Below, piece by piece: positions 25,375 through 33,640 of a DNA stretch of 64,000 nucleotides; positions within the stretch are counted from its first letter, which is position 1; each line of letters opens with the position of its first letter. This DNA comes from Hyphomicrobiales bacterium (GTDB taxonomy: Bacteria; Pseudomonadota; Alphaproteobacteria; Rhizobiales; Rhizobiaceae). The stretch covers positions 62,001 to 126,000 of the forward strand of contig UBTY01000021.1 in NCBI GenBank assembly GCA_900468535.1, written 5' to 3'. Made by a program: the position numbers and the translations under genes. Under the pieces are notes generated by a model. That model ran no database searches, had not been told where the DNA came from, and was given only the letters and a program-made list of their open reading frames with translations.

Positions 25375-26333
25375 GCCAGACCCAGACCTCCAATGCAGCG
25401 CTCTTGAAGATCTTCAAGCAGTACGGCGGCATTTTCCTTTCTCTCATCATTCTCTGTGCCATCTTTTCGGTCATGAACCCGCGGTTCATGTCGGTGGCCA
25501 ACTTCATGAACGTGCTCCAGCAGGTCGCCGTTATCGCCATCGCTGCCTTCGGTATGACGTGGGTCATTCTGCTTGGCGAGATCGACCTGTCGATCGGCTC
25601 GATCATCGCCGTGGCCGGCATGGTCGGCGCGCAGTGTTTCGCCTATGGCATGGGGTTCGCCCCGGCGCTGGTCCTGACATTGGTTGCCGGTGCCCTAATG
25701 GGCCTGATCAACGGCGTGCTGACTGCCAAGCTGCTGCTGCCGTCCTTCATTGTGACCGTAGCAACGATGGGCATCTATCGCGGCCTTGTCAGCCTGCCGA
25801 CCAATGGCGCGCCGGCGATGATCATGAACGAGACGTGGACGGCGATCGGAACGGAAAGCTTCCTCGGATTGCCGATCATCATCTGGATCGTCCTCGTGCT
25901 CTTCGTCTTCAACCAGGTTCTGCTTGGAAAGACGACCTTTGGTCGCCGCGCCTACCTGACCGGCGGCAACCGTGAAGCGGCACTGTACTCCGGTATCAAG
26001 GTCGATCGCCTGAAGATCATCATCTTCGTCATTTCCGGGATCATGGCGGCAATCAGCGGCATTCTCCTCTCGTCGCGCCTGTTCTCTGCCCAGACGAATG
26101 CCGGCGTGAGCTACGAACTCGATGCCATTGCGGCGGCTGTCTTGGGAGGCACGAGCCTCGCAGGCGGTGTCGGCACCATGGTCGGTACGTTGATCGGTGC
26201 ACTGATCATCGGCGTCATGAACAACGGCATGAACATGCTGTCGGTCCCGTACTTCTACCAGCTGATCGTGAAGGGCCTCGTCATTCTCATCGCAGTCTGG
26301 CTCGACGTTCGCGCGAAGCGCGCCAAGCAATAG
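25371..26333 (+). CDS. Sugar ABC importer permease, RbsC type
   Basis: 320 residues, eight or more hydrophobic segments. Family signatures are GMTWVILLGEIDLSIGSI near residue 62, AYLTGGNREAALYSGI near residue 196 and the conserved AIAAAVLGGTSLAGGVGT near residue 253. It forms the membrane channel with the ATPase encoded just upstream. Start overlaps the ATPase stop. Confidence 0.94.
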   Translation: MSQTQTSNAALLKIFKQYGGIFLSLIILCAIFSVMNPRFMSVANFMNVLQQVAVIAIAAFGMTWVILLGEIDLSIGSIIAVAGMVGAQCFAYGMGFAPALVLTLVAGALMGLINGVLTAKLLLPSFIVTVATMGIYRGLVSLPTNGAPAMIMNETWTAIGTESFLGLPIIIWIVLVLFVFNQVLLGKTTFGRRAYLTGGNREAALYSGIKVDRLKIIIFVISGIMAAISGILLSSRLFSAQTNAGVSYELDAIAAAVLGGTSLAGGVGTMVGTLIGALIIGVMNNGMNMLSVPYFYQLIVKGLVILIAVWLDVRAKRAKQ

Positions 26334-26343
26334 GCAGAACACC

Positions 26344-27276
26344 ATGAAAAAAATTCTGACGATCGGTGAAGTTCTCGTCGAGATCATCGCGACGGACCGG
26401 GGCAACGGATTTCGCTCCGCCGTGCCGTTGATCGGCCCATTCCCCTCAGGCGCACCGGCAATCTTCATCGATCAGGTGGGAAAGCTCGGGCATCCCTGCG
26501 CCATCATCTCCGCGGTCGGCGATGATGATTTCGGATGGGTCAACACCGAACGCCTGAAGACCGACGGCGTCGATATTTCCGGCATCAACGTTGTTGCCGG
26601 CGGCACGACCGGAAGCGCATTTGTTCGCTATCGTGAAGACGGAAGCAGAGCGTTCGTCTTCAACATTCGCCACAGCGCCTGCGGCACGATCGAACTCACC
26701 GACGCCGCCAAGCAACTCGTTGCGGAAGCATCGCACCTTCATGTGATGGGAACATCGCTCTACGCGCCGAGCGTGATCGAAACCGTGCTCTCTGCCATGC
26801 GCGCGATCAAGGCAAGAGGCGGCACGGTGTCGTTCGACCCGAACCTTCGACCCGAGATCCTCAACAGCCCCGGCATGCGCGAAGCCCTGCAGTCGGTCAT
26901 CGCGGAGACGGACCTCTTTCTTCCGAGCGGCGACGAACTCTACCTCTTCGCTTCGGCCCGGACCGAGGAAGCCGCCGTTCAGGAGCTGCTTGCAAAGGGT
27001 GTCAAGGCAATCGTGCTCAAGCAGGGTGCCGCCGGCGCGACCTACTACGATGCCAAAGGGAGCCTCACTCGGCCGAGCATGAAGGTCGAGGAAGTTGATC
27101 CGACCGGTGCGGGCGACTGCTTCGGCGCGACCTTCGTAACCCTGTGGCTTGAGGGCGAAACCCCGCAGACCGCGCTTCGATATGCCAACGCAGCAGGCGC
27201 CCTTGCCGTCACCAAGACCGGCCCCATGGAAGGCGCCTCGAGCCGCGCTGAAATCGACACCTTTCTTGCCGCATAG
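26344..27276 (+). CDS. PfkB-family sugar kinase
   Basis: 310 residues. The ribokinase/PfkB fold shows GEVLVEIIATDRG at the start, VSFDPNLRPEILNS near residue 160, and the C-terminal anion-hole and catalytic motif DPTGAGDCFGATF (Asp near residue 257). It probably phosphorylates the imported ketose or another pathway sugar, for example tagatose or fructose. It follows the permease after ten bases, so it belongs to the same operon. The substrate is inferred from the GatZ-like neighbour. Confidence 0.9.
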   Translation: MKKILTIGEVLVEIIATDRGNGFRSAVPLIGPFPSGAPAIFIDQVGKLGHPCAIISAVGDDDFGWVNTERLKTDGVDISGINVVAGGTTGSAFVRYREDGSRAFVFNIRHSACGTIELTDAAKQLVAEASHLHVMGTSLYAPSVIETVLSAMRAIKARGGTVSFDPNLRPEILNSPGMREALQSVIAETDLFLPSGDELYLFASARTEEAAVQELLAKGVKAIVLKQGAAGATYYDAKGSLTRPSMKVEEVDPTGAGDCFGATFVTLWLEGETPQTALRYANAAGALAVTKTGPMEGASSRAEIDTFLAA

Positions 27277-27288
27277 AAAGACAATCGC

Positions 27289-28572
27289 ATGACGCAGAAT
27301 TACCTTCTCGATATCGCAACCTGGCGCGAGCGCAAGATCGGCTTCAAGGGCATTCCGTCGGTCTGCTCGGCACATCCCTTCGTGATCGAAGCCGCGATGC
27401 TGCACGCCTTGCGCGCTCAATCGCCGTTGCTCATCGAAGCGACCTGCAACCAGGTTAACCAGGATGGCGGTTACACTGGAATGACGCCCGCGGACTTCCG
27501 CGCTTTCGTCGAACAGATCGCCGCCAAGACCGGCTTCCCGATGGCTGACGTCATCCTCGGCGGCGACCATCTGGGGCCGAATCCGTGGAAGGCAATGAGC
27601 GCCGAAGCGGCAATGGATAAGGCCGAGACCATGATCCGCGCCTATGCAAAAGCCGGCTTCACCAAGCTGCATCTCGACACCAGCATGGGCTGCGCCGGCG
27701 AGCCGGTGGCCCTCAGCGACGAAGTAACGGCAGCCCGGGCAGCACGGCTTGCCAGAGCGGCCGAAGAGGCGATTTCCGGCACCGCCGGCCCGCAACCCGT
27801 CTACATCATCGGAACCGAAGTCCCGATCCCGGGCGGCGCGATGGAGGAGATCGAAGGACTGGAGCCGACGAAGCCCGAGGCAGCGGCGGAAACCGTTCGG
27901 ATCCACGCACGCGCCTTCGAAGAGGCTGGCGCGAAGGATGCTTTCCAGAGAGCCGTCGGCGTCGTCGTTCAGCCCGGTGTCGAGTTCGGCAATCACAACG
28001 TGATTGCCTACGATCGACAGAAGGCGAAATCCCTTAGCGAAAGACTGTCGAGCCTTCCCGGCCTCGTTTTCGAGGCACATTCGACCGACTACCAGACGCG
28101 CGACGCGCTGCGCGATTTGGTCGCTGACGGCTTTGCGATCCTGAAGGTCGGCCCAGGCCTGACCTTCGCTTTGCGGGAGGCGCTCTACGGTCTTGACCAG
28201 ATTGCAGCGTTCCTCTTCTCCGGCAGTCGAACGGCAACGCTTATGCAAGTGGCCGAGGACATCATGGTTTCTGATCCAGGCAACTGGAACAAGTACTACC
28301 ATGGCTCCGGCGAGGAGCAGCATCTGCAGCGTCATTTCTCCTACAGCGATCGTATCCGCTACTACTGGCCGCAGCCGAAGATCTCGGCGGCCGTTTCGAA
28401 TTTGCTCGAGCTTTTCGGCGACACCACAATTCCCGAGACGATGATCAGCCAGTACCTGCAGCGGCTCTACCCGCTGGTGCGCGACGGCAAGGTCGCGCCG
28501 ACAGCCACGGGGCTGATCATCGGAGCGATCGATCTGGTGCTCGAAGACTATTTCGAAGCCTGCAAGGCATAA
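27289..28572 (+). CDS. GatZ/KbaZ-family protein (tagatose-bisphosphate aldolase non-catalytic subunit or tagatose-6-P kinase)
   Basis: 427 residues, full length for the family. The sequence contains IPSVCSAHPFVIEAAM, EATCNQVNQDGGYTGM, VILGGDHLGPNPW, KLHLDTSMGCAGEP and FEAHSTDYQT, all typical of GatZ/KbaZ. In enterobacteria this protein accompanies the catalytic aldolase GatY/KbaY, but no such aldolase gene is visible here. From memory, an Agrobacterium member of this family has been described as a D-tagatose-6-phosphate kinase; that would fit an operon that already has a PfkB kinase. A Rho-independent-like hairpin follows 30 bases downstream. Confidence 0.88.
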   Translation: MTQNYLLDIATWRERKIGFKGIPSVCSAHPFVIEAAMLHALRAQSPLLIEATCNQVNQDGGYTGMTPADFRAFVEQIAAKTGFPMADVILGGDHLGPNPWKAMSAEAAMDKAETMIRAYAKAGFTKLHLDTSMGCAGEPVALSDEVTAARAARLARAAEEAISGTAGPQPVYIIGTEVPIPGGAMEEIEGLEPTKPEAAAETVRIHARAFEEAGAKDAFQRAVGVVVQPGVEFGNHNVIAYDRQKAKSLSERLSSLPGLVFEAHSTDYQTRDALRDLVADGFAILKVGPGLTFALREALYGLDQIAAFLFSGSRTATLMQVAEDIMVSDPGNWNKYYHGSGEEQHLQRHFSYSDRIRYYWPQPKISAAVSNLLELFGDTTIPETMISQYLQRLYPLVRDGKVAPTATGLIIGAIDLVLEDYFEACKA

Positions 28573-28601
28573 CCGTATCGACTTCCTCGCCATTGGGGAT
28601 G

Positions 28602-28635
28602 GCGTCGCCTTTTCGGTTGACAGGCGACGCTCTTT
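28602..28635 (+). terminator. Terminator-like hairpin after the GatZ-like gene
   Basis: GCGTCGCC / GGCGACGC, 8-bp stem, 13-base loop, followed by TCTTT. It may end most transcripts before the LacI gene. Confidence 0.65.
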
Positions 28636-28671
28636 CCAACGGATATGACGATCGAGCTGCGGGAGAGAAAA

Positions 28672-29709
28672 TTGGATAAACCAATCAAGACGATGGAAGA
28701 CTTCGCGGAATTCGTTGGCCTGTCCAGGCCGACGGTCTCGAAGTATTTCAACGATCCCAAGTCGGTTCGCGGCAAGACACGTGATCTGATTGAAATTGCC
28801 ATCAAGCAATCAGGCTTCAGACCGAACATCTTCGCCGTGAATCTCAACCGGCGCCGCACGAACATCCTCGGGGTCATCATCCCGAATTCCACCGATCCCT
28901 TCTACATGGCTCTGACGCGACGGATCGAACTGATCGCCAACGAGGCTGGATTTCTTGCCTTCGTTCTGTCCTCCGACGGAAATCCCGAAATGGAAGACCG
29001 CGCCATCGAGACGTTCAAGTCGATGAACGTGGCCGGCGCCATCATCGCGCCGCTTGGCGTCAACTCCCATCATGACACGCTCGCAGCCCTTGGCGACAGC
29101 ATACCACTCGTCTACGTGGATTCTCCGCTCGACGAGAGCTCGTCCTTCGTTGGCACCGATAACGAGCAGAGCTTCCAGCTGATCGTCGACTATCTGTCGC
29201 GCTCAGGCGAGCAGCCCTGCTACTTTCCGATGCCCTCGGTCAACAACAATGCCCGAACGCGTGAGCATGCCTTCCGTCGCTCCATGGCGCTCCTGAAGCT
29301 CGAGCCTATCGTCCTTGAACTCGAACCTCAGCGCTCCTGGGACTTCGAACGCTTCGGCTTCGAACAGACGCAGCGTATCCTTCGCGAAGGCGGCTTTCCG
29401 ACGCGGACGGTGTTGTGCGCAAACGATCGCATGGCATTCGGCGTTATTTCCGCCGCCTATCAGGCGGGCCTGAAGGTCGGGCACGCACCGGGTTGCGATA
29501 TAAGGGTGGCCGGCCACGACGACCATCCACTTTCCCGTTACGCCTGTCCCCCGATCACGACGGTTGCACAGAATTACAACGATATCGGACGACTGGCGAT
29601 CGAGCTGCTGCTGCACAAGCTCGGAGAGCCGACAGGGCCGCGAAGCGATTTCCCGTCGGATGGGCGCATTCTTCTCAAGGCCGAGCTTCAATTGAGAGAA
29701 TCTGCCTAA
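28672..29709 (+). CDS. LacI-family transcriptional regulator of the sugar locus
   Basis: 345 residues from a TTG at 28672 with GGGAG seven bases upstream; an ATG at 28645 would add nine residues but has no ribosome site. The N-terminal helix-turn-helix is EDFAEFVGLSRPTVSKYFND with a hinge RPNIFAVNLNRRRT. The rest is a type I periplasmic-binding-protein fold, NILGVIIPNSTDPFYMAL onwards, with MAFGVISAAYQAGLKVG and AGHDDHPLSRY near the C-terminus. It closes the sugar locus and probably represses the operon that starts at 22864, by binding near the palindrome at 22711. Confidence 0.9.
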   Translation: MDKPIKTMEDFAEFVGLSRPTVSKYFNDPKSVRGKTRDLIEIAIKQSGFRPNIFAVNLNRRRTNILGVIIPNSTDPFYMALTRRIELIANEAGFLAFVLSSDGNPEMEDRAIETFKSMNVAGAIIAPLGVNSHHDTLAALGDSIPLVYVDSPLDESSSFVGTDNEQSFQLIVDYLSRSGEQPCYFPMPSVNNNARTREHAFRRSMALLKLEPIVLELEPQRSWDFERFGFEQTQRILREGGFPTRTVLCANDRMAFGVISAAYQAGLKVGHAPGCDIRVAGHDDHPLSRYACPPITTVAQNYNDIGRLAIELLLHKLGEPTGPRSDFPSDGRILLKAELQLRESA

Positions 29710-29711
29710 GC

Positions 29712-29740
29712 GCAGGGATACGATCTCGTCGCATCCCTGC
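29712..29740. terminator. Bidirectional hairpin between convergent genes
   Basis: GCAGGGAT / ATCCCTGC, 8-bp stem extended by an inner CGA/TCG after one mismatch, five-base loop, followed by TGTGTTT. It separates the LacI gene from the convergent iron-uptake ATPase gene. Confidence 0.7.
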
Positions 29741-29757
29741 TGTGTTTCAAGGCCGCC

Positions 29758-30513
29758 TTACGGTGCGATACCGTCGACGAGAAGGAACTTCTGGCCCTGC
29801 GAGCAGGTCTCGATCCGGGCCTGAACCTTATAGATCTCCCGCAGCATATCCGAGTTGATGACCTCTTCCGTTTCGCCGCTTACCACCATGTTGCCTCCGG
29901 CAATCACAATGGTCTGCTCGCAATAGCGCAGCGCGTGGTTCAGATCGTGCAAAGCGACGAGGACGATCATGCCGGTCTTGCTGGCCAGATCGCGTACAAA
30001 ACCCAGAACCTCGATCTGGCGATGAAGATCGAGCGCAGAGGTCGGCTCGTCCATCAGCAGAACTTCGGGGTTCCGCACCAGCGCCTGCGCAAGCGAGACA
30101 AGCTGACGCTGCCCGCCGGAGAGTTCGCCTAGGCCGCGGAAAGCCAGATCTTCGATCCGCAATGCCCGCAGAATGGCGTCGATCTCGAAAAGCTCGCCGT
30201 CGTGGACCCGCCAGCTGCCACCCTGCTTCGCTGCCAGAAGAACCGACTCGTAGACAGTCAGCACCGCGTTCGCCCCGGTATCCTGCGGCATGTAGCAGAT
30301 GGCGCGGTCGTTGTTCGCGGAGCCGGAGAGTTCGACCAGCCCCGGACCGGAGATGAGCCCGGCGATCCGCTTGAACAACGTGGATTTGCCGGCCGCGTTC
30401 GGCCCGACAACGGCCGTCAGGCTTCCCGCTTTCAGCGTCTCGATGCCGACATTCGAAAGGACCGTCACACGGCCATATGAGGCGCCGACCTGCTTCAGGC
30501 TAAGAGCTACCAA
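29758..30513 (-). CDS. Iron-siderophore ABC importer ATP-binding protein (FecE/FepC type)
   Basis: 251 residues from a TTG at 30513 that has AGGAGG seven bases upstream and overlaps the permease stop. Walker A is GPNAAGKST near residue 37, the signature GELSGGQRQLVSLAQAL near residue 130, Walker B EVLLMDEPTSALDL, and the H-loop VALHDLNHALRYCEQ. This arrangement is typical of siderophore and haem ATPases. It ends the operon with one FecCD permease and one binding protein. Confidence 0.93.
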   Translation of the reverse strand: MVALSLKQVGASYGRVTVLSNVGIETLKAGSLTAVVGPNAAGKSTLFKRIAGLISGPGLVELSGSANNDRAICYMPQDTGANAVLTVYESVLLAAKQGGSWRVHDGELFEIDAILRALRIEDLAFRGLGELSGGQRQLVSLAQALVRNPEVLLMDEPTSALDLHRQIEVLGFVRDLASKTGMIVLVALHDLNHALRYCEQTIVIAGGNMVVSGETEEVINSDMLREIYKVQARIETCSQGQKFLLVDGIAP

Positions 30514-31571
30514 GCCCGCCTCCTGTTGCTGAAAATGAGAACGAAGAAGAATGGAACGCCAACGACCGCCGTTATAACCCCGATCGGCAGGATCGCGCCT
30601 GGAATGAGGATCTTGCTGACAACGGAGGTGACGGACAGCAGCAATGCGCCCGCAATGACCGCGCCGGGGAGAAAGAACCGCTGATCCTCTCCGACAAGCA
30701 TCCGCGCGATATGAGGACCAACCAGACCGACGAAGCCGATCGTTCCGACGAAGGAAACCGGGATGGCTGCGAGCAGGCTAACCGTCAACATGGTCCGCAG
30801 CCGAAGCCCGCGAACGTTCACGCCCATGCTTGCCGCCTTGTCATCGCCCAACCGAAGCGCCGTCAGCGCCCAGGCATTCCGTATGAAGAGCGGCAGCGTC
30901 ACGACCAGAATGGCGGCAGTGACGTAGACCTTGCTCCATGTCGCCTTCGTCAGGCTGCCCATTGTCCAGAAAACCACGGCAGCAAGCGCCTGCTCGGACG
31001 CGAGGTATTCCAGTAGAGAGAGCGCCGCGTTGAAGGTGAAGACGAGGGCGATGCCGAGAAGAACGATCGTTTCGACGGTCACGCCGCGCATCGTGGAAGC
31101 GAAGTGGATGAAAAGTGCTGCGAGCATAGCCATCAGGAAGGCATTGATCGGCACCATGTACTCGACCGCACCGGGAAAAATCGCAACGCCAGCCACCAGT
31201 GCAAGCGCCGCGCCGAAACCGGCAGCTGCCGAAATGCCCAATGTGAACGGGCTCGCCAGCGGATTGGAGAGGATCGTCTGCATCTGAGCGCCGGCAACGG
31301 ACAGCGAGGCCCCTACCGTGACCGCCATCAAAGCGATGGGCATGCGAATGTCCCAGATGACGACGCGCAACTGGTCGCCGGCTGTCGCCGGATCGAACAG
31401 CGCCGCAAATACCTCTTTGAGGCTGTAGTTTGCGGGACCGAGCGCCATGTCGGCGGCAATGCTGAATGCAAGTGCAGCTGTCAGGAGACAGAGGATCACA
31501 ATACGCCGCAAGGCGAGAGCGCGATAGCGCTCCCGCCCCGTTGCGGTCGGCTGAAGCGCCGCATTCGCCAT
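30507..31571 (-). CDS. Iron-siderophore ABC permease, FecCD family
   Basis: 354 residues from the ATG at 31571 (AAGGA ten bases upstream); a TTG at 31577 is an alternative. Nine to ten hydrophobic segments; family motifs are SLSVAGAQMQTILSNPLASP with FTLGISAAAGFGAAL near residue 100, and GFVGLVGPHIARMLVG near residue 275. It is a single-domain permease that works as a dimer. It is the only FecCD permease in this iron block, while two binding proteins and two ATPases are present, so it may be shared. Confidence 0.93.
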   Translation of the reverse strand: MANAALQPTATGRERYRALALRRIVILCLLTAALAFSIAADMALGPANYSLKEVFAALFDPATAGDQLRVVIWDIRMPIALMAVTVGASLSVAGAQMQTILSNPLASPFTLGISAAAGFGAALALVAGVAIFPGAVEYMVPINAFLMAMLAALFIHFASTMRGVTVETIVLLGIALVFTFNAALSLLEYLASEQALAAVVFWTMGSLTKATWSKVYVTAAILVVTLPLFIRNAWALTALRLGDDKAASMGVNVRGLRLRTMLTVSLLAAIPVSFVGTIGFVGLVGPHIARMLVGEDQRFFLPGAVIAGALLLSVTSVVSKILIPGAILPIGVITAVVGVPFFFVLIFSNRRRAW

Positions 31572-31573
31572 GA

Positions 31574-32704
31574 TCAATTATCCTTCAGCGAAACGAAGTA
31601 GCCGGGCTTGTAGTCCAGCGGCAGGAACCGGGCATGCAGTTCCTTGAACGTCGCTTCCGGGTCGAGATCCTGGAAGAGGTCCGGGTGCAGCCACTTGGCG
31701 ATCTCTTGGATAGCCACGAACTGATAGGGATTGTTGTAGAACTGGTGCCAGATGGCATGGACGTTGCCATCCTTCACGGCCTTGACGCCGGTGAAAGCCG
31801 GACGCTCGGTCAGGCCTTCCAGCTTGCGCCGTGCCTCCTTCAGATCAGCGCCGTAGCCGACACCGACCCACTTGCCGCCGGGAACATATGCATCCCACAT
31901 GCCGCCGGTCACGATGATCTGGTCCGGGTTCGACGCGATGATCTGTTCCGGGTTCACGGTTCCGAATGTGCCGGGAATGATGCCCTTGGCCATGTTACTG
32001 CCGCCGGCGATCTCGACCATCTTGCCGAAGTTCTCGTTGCCGAAGGACATGCAGCAATCATCCGAATAGCCGCCTGCGCGTTCCACGAAAACAACCGGCT
32101 TCGACGGATTTTCTTTCGCGAGCACATCGGTGACGCGCTTGATGCTGTCAGCACGGAAGCTGATGAAGTCCTCGGCAACTTGTTCCTTGCCCATCAGCTG
32201 GCCCATGATCCGCATGCTGGGCTCGGTATTTTCCATCGGCTTCTCGCGGAAGTCGACATACACAAGAGGAATCCCGACCTTGCCGAGCTTTTCGATGTAG
32301 CCGGCCTCTTCGGTCGCCGTCTTGGCGTCGACGTTCATCAGAATGACGTCCGGCTTCAGCGCCACAGCCTGCTCGATATCGAAGGTTCCGTCCTTCATGC
32401 CGCCAAATGTCGGGAGCTTGGCGATTTCGGGATACTTTGCGAGATAGGCACCGTAGGTTTCCGGATCTGCCTTCGGCAGGTCGTCACGCCAGCCGACCAC
32501 GTGCTCGAAGGGATTTGTCTTGTCGAGCGCGGCGAGGAAATAGATCTGCCGGCCCTCTCCGAGAATGATGTGCTTTACAGGAACATCGACCTTGACGTCG
32601 CGGCCGGTGACGTCTTTCAACGTGATGGTATCGGCGAGCGTCGGCCATGCGGCGGACATCAGCATACCGACGGAAACGGCTGCGATTCTAAGGGTCATTC
32701 GCAT
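31574..32704 (-). CDS. Iron-siderophore periplasmic binding protein
   Basis: 376 residues; start ATG at 32704 with CGGAG eight bases upstream. Signal peptide ends at LADT (about residue 25). The mature protein starts TITLKDVTGRDVKVDVPVKH, the usual opening of iron-complex binding proteins, followed by EQAVALKPDVILMNVD and GIPLVYVDFREKP. An unusual adjacent cysteine pair (DDCCMSFGN, about residue 214) recurs in the paralogue at 34604. First gene of the operon with the FecCD permease and FecE ATPase. A TGA-N9-TCA RirA-like box lies 42 bases upstream, so iron-repressed transcription is likely. Confidence 0.91.
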   Translation of the reverse strand: MRMTLRIAAVSVGMLMSAAWPTLADTITLKDVTGRDVKVDVPVKHIILGEGRQIYFLAALDKTNPFEHVVGWRDDLPKADPETYGAYLAKYPEIAKLPTFGGMKDGTFDIEQAVALKPDVILMNVDAKTATEEAGYIEKLGKVGIPLVYVDFREKPMENTEPSMRIMGQLMGKEQVAEDFISFRADSIKRVTDVLAKENPSKPVVFVERAGGYSDDCCMSFGNENFGKMVEIAGGSNMAKGIIPGTFGTVNPEQIIASNPDQIIVTGGMWDAYVPGGKWVGVGYGADLKEARRKLEGLTERPAFTGVKAVKDGNVHAIWHQFYNNPYQFVAIQEIAKWLHPDLFQDLDPEATFKELHARFLPLDYKPGYFVSLKDN

Positions 32705-32745
32705 CGAGAGAACTCCGGTGGAAATTGCGCCCTGTATTTATTTTA

Positions 32746-32760
32746 TGATTGGAATCGTCA
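32746..32760. promoter_or_regulatory. Candidate RirA iron-responsive (IRO) box
   Basis: TGATTGGAATCGTCA matches the TGA-N9-TCA motif reported for RirA in Rhizobiales. It lies in the 114-base divergent region between the iron-binding-protein gene and the methyltransferase gene. A 6-bp inverted repeat, AGCGTT-CGA-AACGCT, lies nearby at 32777-32791. Confidence 0.6.
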
Positions 32761-32818
32761 AGTTTTATCTTTTAGAAGCGTTCGAAACGCTAGCCCGCTT
32801 GAAAAAGGGAATTCGGTA

Positions 32819-33613
32819 ATGCAGGGGCACAATCACGGACTGCGTGACGAGATCAAGGACTACTGGTCGCGACGTGCCGAAACCTTCGACCAATCTCCCG
32901 GTCACGAAATCTTTTCGGAAGAGGAGCGACAGGCCTGGCATGCCTTGCTTCTCAAGCACCTCGGTCAGGGTGAAGGGCGAAAGGCGCTGGATCTCGCCAG
33001 CGGCACCGGCGTCATTTCGCATCTCATGGACGATCTCGGCTACCGGGTAACGGGGATCGACTGGTCCGAAGCCATGCTTGAGCGCGCGCGCGCCAAGGCG
33101 AAGGCTCGCGGCCGCGCCATCAGCTTTTTTGTCGGCGACGCCGAGCGCACGATGGAAGCATCGGAGACATACGACGTCGTCGTCAATCGACACCTTGTCT
33201 GGACGCTGGTGGATCCGGAGGCCTGCTTTCGCGAATGGTTCCGGGTCTTGAAGCCAGGTGGTCGGCTGCTCGTCGTGGATGGTGACTTCGTCAACGTCGG
33301 GCGCGCCGAGCGCGCGGCCAAGCAGTTGGCGACATGGCTGGAACGCGCCGGCATTCTGAAGACCGATCCCATGCATGCTCCCCCTGAACTCGCGCAACAG
33401 CACAAAAGCATCCTCGCGCGCGTCCATTTTTCCGAAGGCGCGAGAGCGGACGCGGTCGCGGTTCTCCTCGAGAAGGCAGGATTTGATCCCGTGACAATCG
33501 ATAGCAATCTCCGCGGGATTCACAGAAGCCAGGCGAAGAACTGGAACTACTTCAAGGCGCTGGCGCGCGGACTGCAGCACCGATACGCGATCGTGGCGGT
33601 GAAGCCCGAGTAG
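32819..33613 (+). CDS. Class I SAM-dependent methyltransferase linked to iron uptake
   Basis: 264 residues from the ATG at 32819, with AAGGGA nine bases upstream. The frame is open for a further 1.2 kb upstream, but that part is antisense to the binding-protein gene. The methyltransferase fold shows motif I ALDLASGTGVISHLM (about residue 59), GYRVTGIDWSEAMLERARAKA, and motif IV-like YDVVVNRHLVWTLVDP, followed by VLKPGGRLLVVDGD. Similar proteins sit in siderophore loci of rhizobia. It is divergent from the binding protein and shares the RirA-like box. A role in modifying or releasing iron from the siderophore is possible but not shown. Confidence 0.87.
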   Translation: MQGHNHGLRDEIKDYWSRRAETFDQSPGHEIFSEEERQAWHALLLKHLGQGEGRKALDLASGTGVISHLMDDLGYRVTGIDWSEAMLERARAKAKARGRAISFFVGDAERTMEASETYDVVVNRHLVWTLVDPEACFREWFRVLKPGGRLLVVDGDFVNVGRAERAAKQLATWLERAGILKTDPMHAPPELAQQHKSILARVHFSEGARADAVAVLLEKAGFDPVTIDSNLRGIHRSQAKNWNYFKALARGLQHRYAIVAVKPE

Positions 33614-33640
33614 AGCGGAAGCGTACTGCTGTCCCGAAAC

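Noticed and set aside
26446-28809. A 787-codon open frame on the minus strand across the PfkB and GatZ-like genes
   Set aside because: It is antisense to two clear genes with intact family motifs. GC-rich third positions keep the opposite frame open; the translated product has no family features.
31634-32818. A 1.2-kb upstream extension of the methyltransferase frame
   Set aside because: It is antisense to the iron-binding-protein gene and crosses the divergent promoter; the ATG at 32819 has a ribosome site and starts the conserved domain.
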